A stretch of DNA of 64,000 bases, from positions 207,582-271,581 of the forward strand of contig NZ_LMDM01000012.1 in the NCBI RefSeq assembly GCF_001425825.1. Reading direction: 5' to 3'. A program made the position numbers and the translations under genes. Shown here one piece after another: positions 45,179 through 54,160 of this stretch. How positions within the stretch are numbered: position 1 is the first letter of the stretch; every line of letters starts with the position of its first letter. Below the pieces are notes generated by a model. That model made no database searches, was not told the DNA's origin, and saw only the letters and a list, made by a program, of their open reading frames with translations. The DNA is from Rhizobacter sp. Root1238 (GTDB lineage: Bacteria; Pseudomonadota; Gammaproteobacteria; Burkholderiales; Burkholderiaceae_C).

Positions 45179-46240
45179 ATGAAAGTCGTCCAGTTGCGAA
45201 GCTTTTCGGCGCCGCGCCTGCAGGTCGTCGATGCACCGGTGCCGATGCCGGTGCCGGGGCGCGGCGAGTTGCTGCTGCGCGTGCGCGCCGCGTCGTTGAA
45301 CCACCGCGATCTCGAGATCGCCGAGGGTCGCTATGCGATGCCGGTGACATTGCCGGTCGTGCCGCTGTCCGATGCGGTCGGCGAGGTGGTCGAGGTCGGT
45401 GCCGATGGGGCCGGTTTCGCCGTCGGCGAGCGTGTCAACCCGGTTTTCTTCCCGGACTGGCAGTCCGGGCCGTTCCGCGGCGAGTATTTCTCGCGCCAGC
45501 TCGGCAGCAGCGTCCCCGGGGTGCTGCGCGAGTACATGACGGTGCCCGCCGCCGCGGTCGTGCGTGCTCCGGCCCACCTGGCCGACGAGGCCGCCGCGCT
45601 GCCGATCGCCGCGCTGACCGCGTGGGCCGCCTTCACCGAGGCGGCGTTGCGTCCGGGCCAGACAGTGCTGCTGATCGGCACGGGCGGCGTGTCGTTGTTC
45701 GGCCTGCAGTTCGCGGCGATGTTCGGTGCGCGCGCCATCGTGGCCGGCTCGGACGAGGCGCGGCTGGCGCGGGCGCGCGCGCTCGGCGCGAGCGAGGTGA
45801 TCGACCGCCGGCAGACGCCGGATTGGGGCGCGCGTGCATTCGAACTGGCCGCAGGGCAGGGGGTCGACCTGGTGCTGGAGGTGGGCGGGGCGCAGAGTTG
45901 GGCGCAGTCGACCGCGGCGCTGCGGGTGGGCGGGCGCATCGCCGTCGTCGGCTACGCCGGCGGTCCGCGGCTCGACTTCGACCTGCGCGGCCTGTTCATC
46001 GGCAAGCGTGCGCAGTTGCAGGGCCATACCGTCGGTTCGCGGCAGCAGTTCGACGCGATGAACCGCGCGATCGAGCAGCACCGCCTGGTGCCGGTGATCG
46101 ACAGCCGCTTCGGGATGGACGACGTGGACGAAGCCTTCGCCCGGCTGGCGTCCGGCCGGGCGTTCGGCAAGGTCCTGGTGCAGCTCCAGCCGAGTTGCTG
46201 CAGCGCCGCGACGCCGCCGATCACGCTCCCAGTGCCGTGA
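45179..46240 (+). CDS. NAD(P)-dependent MDR alcohol dehydrogenase/quinone reductase-like
   Basis: A 353-residue medium-chain dehydrogenase/reductase. N-terminal GroES-like domain with LRVRAASLNHRDLEIAEGR; cofactor domain VLLIGTGGVSLFGLQFAAMF. The structural-zinc four-Cys loop is absent and the catalytic-zinc ligands are not obvious, so a zinc-independent quinone/enone reductase is possible. AGGGAGAGTC precedes the ATG. Regulated most likely by the divergent LysR protein. Ends with a Cys-Cys-containing tail (QPSCCSAATPP), an atypical extension. Confidence 0.88.
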   Translation: MKVVQLRSFSAPRLQVVDAPVPMPVPGRGELLLRVRAASLNHRDLEIAEGRYAMPVTLPVVPLSDAVGEVVEVGADGAGFAVGERVNPVFFPDWQSGPFRGEYFSRQLGSSVPGVLREYMTVPAAAVVRAPAHLADEAAALPIAALTAWAAFTEAALRPGQTVLLIGTGGVSLFGLQFAAMFGARAIVAGSDEARLARARALGASEVIDRRQTPDWGARAFELAAGQGVDLVLEVGGAQSWAQSTAALRVGGRIAVVGYAGGPRLDFDLRGLFIGKRAQLQGHTVGSRQQFDAMNRAIEQHRLVPVIDSRFGMDDVDEAFARLASGRAFGKVLVQLQPSCCSAATPPITLPVP

Positions 46241-46327
46241 GCGCCCGGTGCCGGCGACGATTCGCAGCCGCAGGCCTGATCACTGGCGTTCAAGACGGCG
46301 TGCCGCAGGCGACGCAGAATCGTCGCC

Positions 46328-47113
46328 ATGCCGCACAGCTTCACCCCACCCCACACGGTCCACGGTCGCAGCGCCCTCGTCGTCGCCCCGCCGTGGCACT
46401 ACGCCGGCTGGCTGCTGAACGTCGCGTTCGACTTCGATGCCGCGCGCGGTGCCGACCTGCTGCCGCCGGCGATCGGCCGCACGATCGGCCGCACGACGGG
46501 CCGGGGCTGCGTGCACTTCGCCGACTGGCAGGCCACCACCGACGGCAGCGAGCTGCTCGACCCGGTGCAGGCGCAGTACCGCGAGACCATCGTCGTGCTG
46601 GAGGTCGAGCGCCCCGACGGCAGCCGCTGCGGGTTCTGCCCGGCGATCTGGGTCGACCAGGACGTCTCGATGCTGCGCGGCCTGCTGCAGGGCTGGCCGA
46701 AGAAGATGGGCAGCACCTGGCTCACGCGCAGCCTGCCGCTCGACCACCCGGCGGCCGCGCCGCTGCGCGCCGGCACGCGGCTGGGTGCGAGCCTGGCGGT
46801 GAAGGACCGCCGCGTGATCGAGGCCGAGGCGCGCCTGAGCGGCGAGCCGGGCCGGCCGCTCGGCTTCCTCGCGGCGCCGACGCTCGGCGTCGTCGGCTTC
46901 CCCGACCTGCGCGAGCCGGCCCGTGCACCCGCGCTGCGGCTGCTGCGCGCCGACGTCGCGCAGCCCACCGCGAGCGGATGGCATGCGGCCACTGCGTCGC
47001 TGCGCGTGTTCGAGCACCCGCGCGAGGAGCTTTCGCTGCTCGGCGAGCTGCAGGCCGGCGACGCGAGCGCCGGCTGGTTCGGCCTGACCGTCGTCGGGGC
47101 TCGCGATGCCTGA
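46328..47113 (+). CDS. Acetoacetate decarboxylase family protein
   Basis: A 261-residue ADC-fold protein. The Schiff-base lysine region of ADC is matched by LLQGWPKKMGSTWL. Substrate may be acetoacetate or another ketoacid, since many family members are aldolase-dehydratases rather than decarboxylases. There is no Shine-Dalgarno; CAGAAT ends seven bases before the ATG, suggesting a leaderless message. The last 8 bases overlap the AraC gene, which is therefore likely co-expressed and may sense the same compound. Confidence 0.85.
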   Translation: MPHSFTPPHTVHGRSALVVAPPWHYAGWLLNVAFDFDAARGADLLPPAIGRTIGRTTGRGCVHFADWQATTDGSELLDPVQAQYRETIVVLEVERPDGSRCGFCPAIWVDQDVSMLRGLLQGWPKKMGSTWLTRSLPLDHPAAAPLRAGTRLGASLAVKDRRVIEAEARLSGEPGRPLGFLAAPTLGVVGFPDLREPARAPALRLLRADVAQPTASGWHAATASLRVFEHPREELSLLGELQAGDASAGWFGLTVVGARDA

Positions 47114-47942
47114 GCCGGGCGTGTCCCGCCATTCGCGCGTGCGGCGCTGGCATGTCGACGGCCAGCCGGCGCTCGAGCAGGTGATGCACCACCGGCCGGG
47201 GCAGGAATGGGCGCCGCATTGGCACGACGAATGGTCGATCGGGGCGGTGCTCGCCGGCCGCTGCCGCTTCAGCCTCGGCGGCCGCCGGCACACCGCGTCG
47301 GCCGGCGACCTGCTGGCGATCGCGCCGGGCGCCGTCCACACGTGCGGGCTGGATGCGGACGAGGACGGCGAGACGCAGGTCGTGATGGTCTATGCCGCGG
47401 TGCCATGGCTGGCCGTGCTCGGGGTGCCGATGCCGCGGCGCAGTGCGCGCGCCGCGCAGCCGGCCCTCGCGGCCGACGCGCGAGACCTGCGCGACAGCGC
47501 CGACGCCGCGGCATGGCTGCGCCGCGCGGCCGCGCGGCTCGCCGACGCTGACTCGCTGCTGCCGGTCGATGCCGAACCTGCCGGGCGCGCCGCCCGGCAG
47601 GTGCTGGCGGCGCTGCAGCGCGCCGCCGTCGGCGACGGCACGGTGGCGATCGACGCGCTGGCCCGCGACTGCGCGCTCAGCCGCGAACACTTCCACCGCA
47701 TCGCGACGCGCTGGCTGGGCCTGAGCCCGGGCGACTACGTCCGCGCCGCGCGCATGGCGCGCGCCCGCAGGCTGCTGCTCGATGGCTGGCCGATCGCGCA
47801 GGCAGCCGAGGCCTGCGGCTTTGCCGACCAGGCCCATCTGACGCGCTGGTTCAGCCGCCATTTCGGCTACACGCCGGGCGCGCTCGCGCAGGCAGCCCAC
47901 GCCGACCCCGATTCGAGGGTGCCCCAGGCGACTGCGCATTGA
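47106..47942 (+). CDS. AraC-family transcriptional regulator with cupin sensor
   Basis: A 278-residue AraC regulator: N-terminal cupin-type sensing domain with metal-site-like histidines (EWAPHWHDEWSIGAVLAGRC, AIAPGAVHTCGLDADEDGE) and a C-terminal double helix-turn-helix (ARDCALSREHFHRIATRWLG, GFADQAHLTRWFSRHFGYTP). Overlaps the acetoacetate decarboxylase-like gene by 8 bases. Target genes unknown, probably the neighbouring gene or an unlinked efflux pump, as is common for this subfamily. Confidence 0.92.
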   Translation: MPEPGVSRHSRVRRWHVDGQPALEQVMHHRPGQEWAPHWHDEWSIGAVLAGRCRFSLGGRRHTASAGDLLAIAPGAVHTCGLDADEDGETQVVMVYAAVPWLAVLGVPMPRRSARAAQPALAADARDLRDSADAAAWLRRAAARLADADSLLPVDAEPAGRAARQVLAALQRAAVGDGTVAIDALARDCALSREHFHRIATRWLGLSPGDYVRAARMARARRLLLDGWPIAQAAEACGFADQAHLTRWFSRHFGYTPGALAQAAHADPDSRVPQATAH

Positions 47943-47995
47943 CGCCCGATGGGCAAGGTCTAGACTTCCTGCAGGTCTTTCATCGCGATCCTGTC

Positions 47996-48005
47996 AGGAG
48001 GTGAT
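47996..48005 (+). promoter_or_regulatory. Near-perfect Shine-Dalgarno of the 48009 gene
   Basis: AGGAGGTGAT is fully complementary to the 3' end of 16S rRNA (ATCACCTCCT) and sits three bases before the ATG, with the GGAGG core at eight. No other gene in the window has a match this long. Confidence 0.85.
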
Positions 48006-48008
48006 GCC

Positions 48009-48413
48009 ATGTCAGTCAGGCGAATGACCAAGGGGGCCCGGCCGCACTCGCTGGGCGCTTTCAAACCCGTCGGCCACGTGGTCGTCGCGCTGCCGAGCGA
48101 CGAGCTTGCGCAGCAGGCGATGCAGGCCCTGTTCGACGCCGGCTTCGACGACGATGACGTGATGTTCATCACCGCCGAAGAAGAAGGCGCGCAGATGCAG
48201 CACATGCTCGGCCATGCCAGCCAGCTGGCCGGCTTCGGCTACGAGGTGACGCTGATGCGCCGCTACCAGCAGCTCGCCGGCGAAGGCTGCGGCTGGCTGC
48301 TGGTGTACGCGCCCGACGCCCAGCATGCCGAGCGCGTCGCCGAGGTTGCCAAGCGCTTCGATGCCCGGCTCGCCGAGCGTTACCACTGGCTGGTGGTCGA
48401 AGACCTGATCTGA
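48009..48413 (+). CDS. Small protein of unknown function with an exceptionally strong RBS
   Basis: A 134-residue soluble alpha/beta protein. A conserved-looking core is GHVVVALPSDELAQQAMQAL, DAGFDDDDVMFITAEEEGAQ and GCGWLLVYAPDAQHAERVAE, which resembles the small ferredoxin-like domains of general stress protein 17M type. Name and function not recognised. AGGAGGTGAT (47996-48005) matches ten contiguous bases of the 16S anti-SD sequence, predicting strong translation. A possible -10 (TAGACT) lies about 40 bases upstream. Monocistronic, between an AraC gene and convergent ruvB. Confidence 0.75.
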   Translation: MSVRRMTKGARPHSLGAFKPVGHVVVALPSDELAQQAMQALFDAGFDDDDVMFITAEEEGAQMQHMLGHASQLAGFGYEVTLMRRYQQLAGEGCGWLLVYAPDAQHAERVAEVAKRFDARLAERYHWLVVEDLI

Positions 48414-48431
48414 GCGCGGCGGCGCCGGCCG

Positions 48432-49487
48432 TCAGCTGTCGAACAGGTCGGTGGCGGCGCGCGTCGGCGTGACGCCCAGGTGCCGGAAGGCCGCCAGCGT
48501 CGCGACGCGGCCGCGCGGCGTGCGCTGCAGGTAGCCCTGCTGGATCAGGTAGGGCTCGATCACGTCCTCGATGGTCTCGCGCTCCTCGCCGATCGCGGCG
48601 GCGATGTTGTCCAGGCCGACCGGGCCGCCGTCGAAGCGGTGGATCACCGCCTCGAGCAGCTTGCGGTCCATCACGTCGAAGCCCTGCGGATCGACGTCGA
48701 GCATCGCGAGCGCCTTGTCGGCGAGCGCCTTCGAGATGCGGCCGTCGCCCTTCACGTCGGCATAGTCGCGCACGCGGCGCAGCAGCCGGTTCGAGATGCG
48801 CGGCGTGCCGCGCGAGCGGCGCGCGATCTCGAACGCGCCGTCGGCATCGGTCGGCACGTTCAGCAGACCGGCCGAGCGGTGCACGATGCGCGCCAGTTCT
48901 TCGGGGGTGTAGAACTCGAGCCGAGAGACGATGCCGAAGCGGTCGCGCAGCGGATTGGTCAGCATGCCGGCGCGCGTGGTGGCGCCGACCAGCGTGAACG
49001 GCTGCAGGTCGAGCTTGATCGAGCGTGCGGCCGGGCCCTCGCCGATCATGATGTCGATCTGGTAGTCCTCCAGCGCCGGGTACAGGATCTCCTCGACGAC
49101 CGGGCTGAGCCGGTGGATCTCGTCGATGAAGAGCACGTCGTTCTTCTCGAGGTTGGTCAGAATCGCCGCCAGGTCCTTCGGCTTCTCGAGCACCGGGCCG
49201 GAGGTCTGGCGCAGGTTCACGCCCAGTTCGTTGGCGATGATGTGGCTCAGCGTGGTCTTGCCGAGGCCGGGCGGGCCGAACAGCAGCACGTGGTCCATCG
49301 CCTCGCCGCGCATGCGGGCCGCGCCGATGAAGATCTCCAGCTGCTCGCGGATCTTGGCCTGGCCGACGTACTCGGCCAGTCCCTTCGGGCGCAGTGCGCG
49401 TTCGATCGCTTCTTCGTTGGGCGAGCTGGGCGCGGCGCTGACCACACGCGGTGGCAGGCTGCCGAAATCGTCGGTCTGGATGGCCAT
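48432..49487 (-). CDS. ruvB: Holliday junction branch migration helicase RuvB
   Basis: A 351-residue AAA+ motor: Walker A GPPGLGKT (71-78), Walker [13 protein letters not shown], arginine-finger region [19 protein letters not shown] and the C-terminal winged helix ([12 protein letters not shown]). Drives branch migration with RuvA. In most bacteria ruvA and ruvB are adjacent; here ruvA is 3.4 kb away on the same strand, and three plus-strand genes lie between them. ATG at 49487; the longer frame upstream lacks homology to RuvB. Confidence 0.98.
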   Translation of the reverse strand: MAIQTDDFGSLPPRVVSAAPSSPNEEAIERALRPKGLAEYVGQAKIREQLEIFIGAARMRGEAMDHVLLFGPPGLGKTTLSHIIANELGVNLRQTSGPVLEKPKDLAAILTNLEKNDVLFIDEIHRLSPVVEEILYPALEDYQIDIMIGEGPAARSIKLDLQPFTLVGATTRAGMLTNPLRDRFGIVSRLEFYTPEELARIVHRSAGLLNVPTDADGAFEIARRSRGTPRISNRLLRRVRDYADVKGDGRISKALADKALAMLDVDPQGFDVMDRKLLEAVIHRFDGGPVGLDNIAAAIGEERETIEDVIEPYLIQQGYLQRTPRGRVATLAAFRHLGVTPTRAATDLFDS

Positions 49488-49587
49488 CGGCCGATTATCG
49501 GCGGGGGCGGGCGATCGTTTGCGTTTGCTCACGCGGTGTGCAGGAATTGTGCAGGGCCCGTCCATCCGGCTGCGGCACAATCGGACG

Positions 49588-49983
49588 ATGATCTCCCGCC
49601 ACCCTGCATCGCGATGGGCCGTCTGGGCCTTTGCGCTGGCGCTGCTGCTGAAGGCCGCGGTGCCGATGCTGGCGAGCGTGTCGGCGCAATTGCAGGGCAA
49701 GACGCTGGTCGAGGTCTGCACGGTCTACGGCGTCGCCACCGTCGCGCTCGACGACGCTGGCGAACCGAAGCCGATGCCCGCCGACCGCGCCGGCGCGCAT
49801 GGCAGCGAGCACTGCGCGCTGTCGGCGGTGCTGGCGCTCGCCGCGCCGGAACCGGGTCCGGCCCTCGCCGTCGTCGCCACCGAGCGGGCGCATGAGCCGC
49901 CGGTCCGCATCGAGGGACCGGCCCCCGATGCCGAGGCCGACTGGATCGCGCGGCTGAAGCACGGCCCACCCTCTCTCACCTGA
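49588..49983 (+). CDS. DUF2946 family protein (copper-cluster type)
   Basis: A 131-residue protein with an N-terminal hydrophobic segment ([20 protein letters not shown]) and the DUF2946 landmarks [10 protein letters not shown] and EHCALSAVL. Such proteins typically occur beside TonB receptors and PCuAC copper chaperones and may be metal-related. The usual second CXXC-like element is reduced here. The ATG lacks a Shine-Dalgarno; CACAAT ends six bases before it, suggesting a leaderless message. First gene of the copper-type cluster. Confidence 0.75.
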   Translation: MISRHPASRWAVWAFALALLLKAAVPMLASVSAQLQGKTLVEVCTVYGVATVALDDAGEPKPMPADRAGAHGSEHCALSAVLALAAPEPGPALAVVATERAHEPPVRIEGPAPDAEADWIARLKHGPPSLT

Positions 49984-50074
49984 ACCACCGCCCTGGCCGC
50001 CGGTGCGCTTGCGCATCGGCAGCCCCGTGTGATTGACCGCGGCCTGCGTGCCCGGTCGTGTTCAGGAGCATTCC

Positions 50075-52363
50075 GTGACGTACCGATTCACGCCAGCCGC
50101 CCATGCGGCGCTGGCGCTGCTGGCCTGCCTGCCGATCGCGGCGCGGGCCGAAGAAGACACTGCGGCTGAAAAATCGGCCAAGCCGATCCGCGCCGCCAGC
50201 GACGATGCCAACCCCCCCGTCAAGCACCTCGGTGTCGTCACCGTGACCGGCGGCCGCCGCGGCTCGCTGCCGTCGCAGATCCCGACGACGATCGAAGGCA
50301 TCACCGGCGCGCAGGTGCAGGCGAGCATCAATGCCACCGACAGCGAGGACGCGCTGAAGTACCTGCCGAGCCTGCTGGTGCGCAAGCGCTATGCCGGCGA
50401 CTACAACCACGCGGTGCTGTCGACGCGCGCGTCGGGCACCGGCAACAGCGCGCGTTCGCTGGTCTATGCCGACGGCATCCTGCTGTCGAACCTGCTCGGC
50501 AATGGCGCGAGCTTCGCGCCACGCTGGGGCTTGGTGACGCCGGAGGAGATCGAGCGTGTCGACGTGCTGTACGGCCCGTTCTCGGCCGCCTACCCCGGCA
50601 ACTCGGCCGGCGCGGTGGTCGACTACCTGACCCGCATGCCGTCGAAGTTCGAGGCCCATGCGGTGGTCGGCGCGTTCTCGCAGCCGTTCCAGCTCTACGG
50701 CACCGACACCACCTACAACGGCTGGCAGGCCAGTACGTCGCTCGGCGACCGCAGCGGCGGCTGGTCGTGGTGGGTCAACCTGAACCGGCTCGACAGCGAA
50801 GGGCAGCCGCTGGTGTTCGACACCACGGCCACGCCGACCGCCGGCGCGGTGCCGGACACCGACAAGACCGGCAAGCCCTGGTACGTGCGCGGCACCGGCA
50901 CGCAGTACCGCACGGTGCAGGACCACCTGAAGCTGAAGCTGGCGTACGACCTGGCGCCCGACCTGCGCGCGAGCTACACCGCGGGCTGGTGGCACAACGA
51001 TGCGGTCGGTCGCTCCGAGCAGTACGTGGCGCCGGTGCTGAGCGGCGTGACCAGCCGCGACGGCCTCGCACACCTGATGCAGGCACTGTCGCTGAAGCAA
51101 AACTCGGGCGGCGCCTTCGACTGGGAGCTGGCCGCGAGCGTCTACGACTACCGCCGCGACCTGAGCCGCAGGCCGACGGCCGCCGCAACGCCGCAACCCG
51201 CGCTGTCGCCGCTGATGCTCGATGGCGGCAACGGCAGCGCGACCGACCTGCACGGCACCGGCTGGAACACGCTGTCGGCGCGTGGCACCTGGCGACCCGG
51301 TGGCGAGGGCAGCGCGCATGCGGTCGATGCCGGCGTGCAGCAGGACAGCTTCCGGCTGCGCACCACCGTCTACACGCTGACGGACTGGGTCGACCAGGAC
51401 AGCGGCGCGGTCGGCTCGCGCTTCGACGGCAACACGCGTCTGCGCTCGGTATTCGGCCAGGACGCCTGGCGCTTCGCCGACGGCTGGATGGCGGTGCTCG
51501 GGCTGCGCGGCGAGCGCTGGCAGGCCTACGACGGCCTGACGCAGACCGCCGCGTTCACGCCGTACGCGCATCCCCGACGCAGCGAGACCGCGTGGTCGCC
51601 GAAAGCCGCGTTGTCGCACGAGCTGCGCGAGGGCTGGGTGCTGAAGGCGTCGGCCGGGCGGGCGCTGCGTTTCCCGACGGTGTCCGAGCTGTTCCAGGGC
51701 GCGGCCACCCAGACCGGCATCGACCAGCGGGCGAACCCGGACCTGCGGCCCGAGCGCTCGTGGACCTCGGAGCTCAGTTCCGAATGGACTGCGGCCGATG
51801 CGGCGACGCTGCGGCTGACGCTGTTCCACGAAGACACCCGCGATGCGCTGTACAGCCAGACGCTCGTGAGCGGAACGACGGTGACGAGCAACGTGCAGAA
51901 CGTCGACCATGTGCGCACCACCGGACTGGAGGCTGCGGCGCAGCGCGAGAACGTGTGGCGCGGGCTCGACCTGCAGGGCAGCGTGACCTATGCCGATTCG
52001 AAGATCGTCGCCAACAGTGGCTACGTGAGCACGCCGGGCGACACCGTCGGCAAGTGGCAGCCGCGCGTGCCGCGCTGGCGGGCGAGCGCACTGGCCGCGT
52101 GGCGCGTCGACGAGCGCTGGACGGTGAGCTACGGCGCCCGCTACAGCGGCCGGCAGTACGGCAGCCTGGACAACAGCGACACCAATGGCTTCACGTACAT
52201 GGGCACGTCGAAGTACTTCACGACCGATGTGCGCGTGCGTGTCGCGATCGACAAGCAGTGGCACGCCGCGTTCGGCATCGACAACCTGAACAACTACCAG
52301 TACTGGAATTTCCACCCGTACCCGCAACGCACCTACAGTGCGGAGCTGAGGTACGACCTGTGA
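50075..52363 (+). CDS. TonB-dependent outer-membrane receptor (probable copper type)
   Basis: A 762-residue receptor: signal peptide (TPAAHAALALLACLPIAARA), plug domain with VVTVTGGRRGSLPSQIPTTI and RSLVYADGILLSNLLGNGAS and RVDVLYGPFSAAYPGNSAGA, then a 22-strand barrel ending in an aromatic-rich region and Leu (YSAELRYDL). The GTG start has AGGAG upstream. By its neighbours, DUF2946 and PCuAC, a copper or copper-chelate substrate is more likely than a siderophore, similar to OprC/NosA type receptors. The ExbB/ExbD pair at 24444-25569 could energise it. Confidence 0.93.
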   Translation: MTYRFTPAAHAALALLACLPIAARAEEDTAAEKSAKPIRAASDDANPPVKHLGVVTVTGGRRGSLPSQIPTTIEGITGAQVQASINATDSEDALKYLPSLLVRKRYAGDYNHAVLSTRASGTGNSARSLVYADGILLSNLLGNGASFAPRWGLVTPEEIERVDVLYGPFSAAYPGNSAGAVVDYLTRMPSKFEAHAVVGAFSQPFQLYGTDTTYNGWQASTSLGDRSGGWSWWVNLNRLDSEGQPLVFDTTATPTAGAVPDTDKTGKPWYVRGTGTQYRTVQDHLKLKLAYDLAPDLRASYTAGWWHNDAVGRSEQYVAPVLSGVTSRDGLAHLMQALSLKQNSGGAFDWELAASVYDYRRDLSRRPTAAATPQPALSPLMLDGGNGSATDLHGTGWNTLSARGTWRPGGEGSAHAVDAGVQQDSFRLRTTVYTLTDWVDQDSGAVGSRFDGNTRLRSVFGQDAWRFADGWMAVLGLRGERWQAYDGLTQTAAFTPYAHPRRSETAWSPKAALSHELREGWVLKASAGRALRFPTVSELFQGAATQTGIDQRANPDLRPERSWTSELSSEWTAADAATLRLTLFHEDTRDALYSQTLVSGTTVTSNVQNVDHVRTTGLEAAAQRENVWRGLDLQGSVTYADSKIVANSGYVSTPGDTVGKWQPRVPRWRASALAAWRVDERWTVSYGARYSGRQYGSLDNSDTNGFTYMGTSKYFTTDVRVRVAIDKQWHAAFGIDNLNNYQYWNFHPYPQRTYSAELRYDL

Positions 52364-52389
52364 ACGCCTCCCTGAAACGGACCCTCGCC

Positions 52390-52851
52390 ATGAACCTCAT
52401 CACCCGATTCACCACCGCCGCCCTGGTCTCGCTCGCCGCCCTGGCAGCCCAGGCCCATGAATTCACGGTCGGCGAGATCGCCATCGGCCACCCGTATGCG
52501 CGCGCGACCGCGCCGGGGCAGCCGACCGGCGGCGGCTTCCTGCGGCTGGAGAACCGCGGCAAGGTGGACGACCGGCTGCTGTCGGCCAGCGCCGACGTCG
52601 GCCGCGCCACCGAGCTGCACACGATGAAGATGGAAGGCGACGTGATGCGCATGCGCGAGGTCGGGGCGATCGACCTGCCAGCTGGCAAGTACGTCGAGCT
52701 GAAGCCCGGTGCGCTGCACCTGATGTTCATCGGCCTGAAGGGGCCGCTGAAGGAGGGCGACAAGTTCCCGCTGCGGCTGAAGTTCGAGAAGGCGGGCGAG
52801 GTGACGGTGACGGTGAACGTCGAGGCGGCGGGCGCCGACCACAGCCACTGA
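52390..52851 (+). CDS. Periplasmic copper chaperone PCu(A)C
   Basis: A 153-residue exported protein: signal peptide (FTTAALVSLAALAAQAHE), then the PCuAC fold with IAIGHPYARATAPGQPTGGG and the copper ligands in ELHTMKMEGDVMRMREV; a C-terminal HSH adds possible ligands. It delivers Cu(I) to the CuA site of cytochrome oxidase or stores copper in the periplasm. A GTG at 52360, overlapping the receptor stop as GTGA and preceded by GAGGT, is an alternative in-frame start ten codons earlier. Third gene of the cluster between ruvB and ruvA. Confidence 0.92.
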   Translation: MNLITRFTTAALVSLAALAAQAHEFTVGEIAIGHPYARATAPGQPTGGGFLRLENRGKVDDRLLSASADVGRATELHTMKMEGDVMRMREVGAIDLPAGKYVELKPGALHLMFIGLKGPLKEGDKFPLRLKFEKAGEVTVTVNVEAAGADHSH

Positions 52852-52865
52852 CGGCGCGAGCGCCG

Positions 52866-53438
52866 TCAGCGCGCCAGAGCCTTCAGCGCCAGCTTGATGC
52901 CGTCGCTCACGCCGACATCGGCCGGCAGGCTCTTCAGCGCGGCGGCCGCCTCGCGGTCGCTGTAGCCCAGCGCCACCAGCGCCTGCAGGATGTCAGCCTG
53001 CGCATCGCTTGCGACGCTGGCCGGCAGTGCCAGGTCGGCGCCGAGCTTGCCCTTCAGCTCCAGCAGCAGCCGCTCGGCGGTCTTCTTGCCGATGCCCGGC
53101 ACCTTGATCAGCCGGCCGCTTTCCTGCAGCGACACCGCCTGCGCCAGCTCGCCGACGCTCAGGCCCGACAGGATCGACAACGCCGTGCGCGGCCCGACGC
53201 CGGAGATCTTGACCAGCTGCCGGAAGGTCGCGCGCTCTTCGGCGCTGAGGAAGCCGAACAGCACCTGGGCGTCCTCGCGCACGACGAAGTGGGTCAGCAG
53301 CGTGACCCGTTCGCCGAGCGCCGGCAGGTTGTAGAAGGTGCTCATCGGCACGTCGACCTCGTAGCCGACGCCGCCGACGTCCAGCAGCAGCTGGGGCGGG
53401 TTCTTTTCTGCCAGCAGGCCGCTCAGCCGGCCGATCAT
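52866..53438 (-). CDS. ruvA: Holliday junction branch migration protein RuvA
   Basis: A 190-residue RuvA: OB-fold N-terminus ([40 protein letters not shown]), tandem helix-hairpin-helix DNA-binding domain ([35 protein letters not shown]) and the C-terminal domain III that binds RuvB. Its ATG overlaps the stop of the upstream response regulator (ATGA), an unexpected partner. ruvC is not in the window, and ruvB follows only after three inverted genes. Confidence 0.98.
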   Translation of the reverse strand: MIGRLSGLLAEKNPPQLLLDVGGVGYEVDVPMSTFYNLPALGERVTLLTHFVVREDAQVLFGFLSAEERATFRQLVKISGVGPRTALSILSGLSVGELAQAVSLQESGRLIKVPGIGKKTAERLLLELKGKLGADLALPASVASDAQADILQALVALGYSDREAAAALKSLPADVGVSDGIKLALKALAR

Positions 53439-54088
53439 CGGCGGAACAGGCCCAGGCGCTGCGCCTCGAGCGCGGCTTCGGCGCGCGAGCTGACATTGAG
53501 CTTGCGGTAGATCTGCTTCACGTAGTCGGCGATGGTGTGGCGCGACAGGTTCAGCTGCGTGCCGATCTCCGGCAGCGTGAAACCCTTGGCCACCCACAGC
53601 AGCACCTCGTTCTCGCGGTCGGTCAGCGACACGTGGGGCAGGTTCTGCGGGCGCTCCTGCGGCTTGTTCTGGGCCGCGAAGTACGCGATCACGCGGCGCG
53701 CGATGGACGGCGTCAACGGCGGCTCGCCCTGGCTGATGCGCCGCAGCTGCTCGACGAAGTGCTCGCGCGGCTGCTCTTTCAGCAGGTAGCCGAAAGCCCC
53801 CGCCTGCAGCGCAGGAAAGAGGTGGTCGTCGTCGTCGTGGATGGTCACCACCACCGACTGGGCTTCGGGCTGGGTGTCGCGCAGCGCGGCAACCACGTCG
53901 ACGCCCGAACCGTCGGGCAGGCCCAGGTCGACCAGCGCCACGTCGAAACGCTCGGCGCTGATCAGCGCCAGCGCGTCGTGCACCCGGGCGCTTTCGGAGA
54001 TCTGCGCCTGCGGAAACACCTGCGTGACCAGGGCCTTCACCCAGGCACGGATCTCGGGCAGGTCTTCGAGCAGCAGGATCTTGTTCAT
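53435..54088 (-). CDS. NarL/FixJ-type response regulator
   Basis: A 217-residue two-component regulator: receiver domain ([20 protein letters not shown], phospho-Asp in [33 protein letters not shown]) and a LuxR-type helix-turn-helix ([40 protein letters not shown]). Partner of the histidine kinase encoded 72 bases upstream. The stop overlaps ruvA start, so transcription of this system reaches a recombination gene. Confidence 0.95.
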   Translation of the reverse strand: MNKILLLEDLPEIRAWVKALVTQVFPQAQISESARVHDALALISAERFDVALVDLGLPDGSGVDVVAALRDTQPEAQSVVVTIHDDDDHLFPALQAGAFGYLLKEQPREHFVEQLRRISQGEPPLTPSIARRVIAYFAAQNKPQERPQNLPHVSLTDRENEVLLWVAKGFTLPEIGTQLNLSRHTIADYVKQIYRKLNVSSRAEAALEAQRLGLFRR

Positions 54089-54160
54089 GGTCGGTGTCCT
54101 CGAGGGATCATGGAATCGTAGCAGCCGTGGAAGGGCCCGATTGTGCGCTTTCAGTGCATT

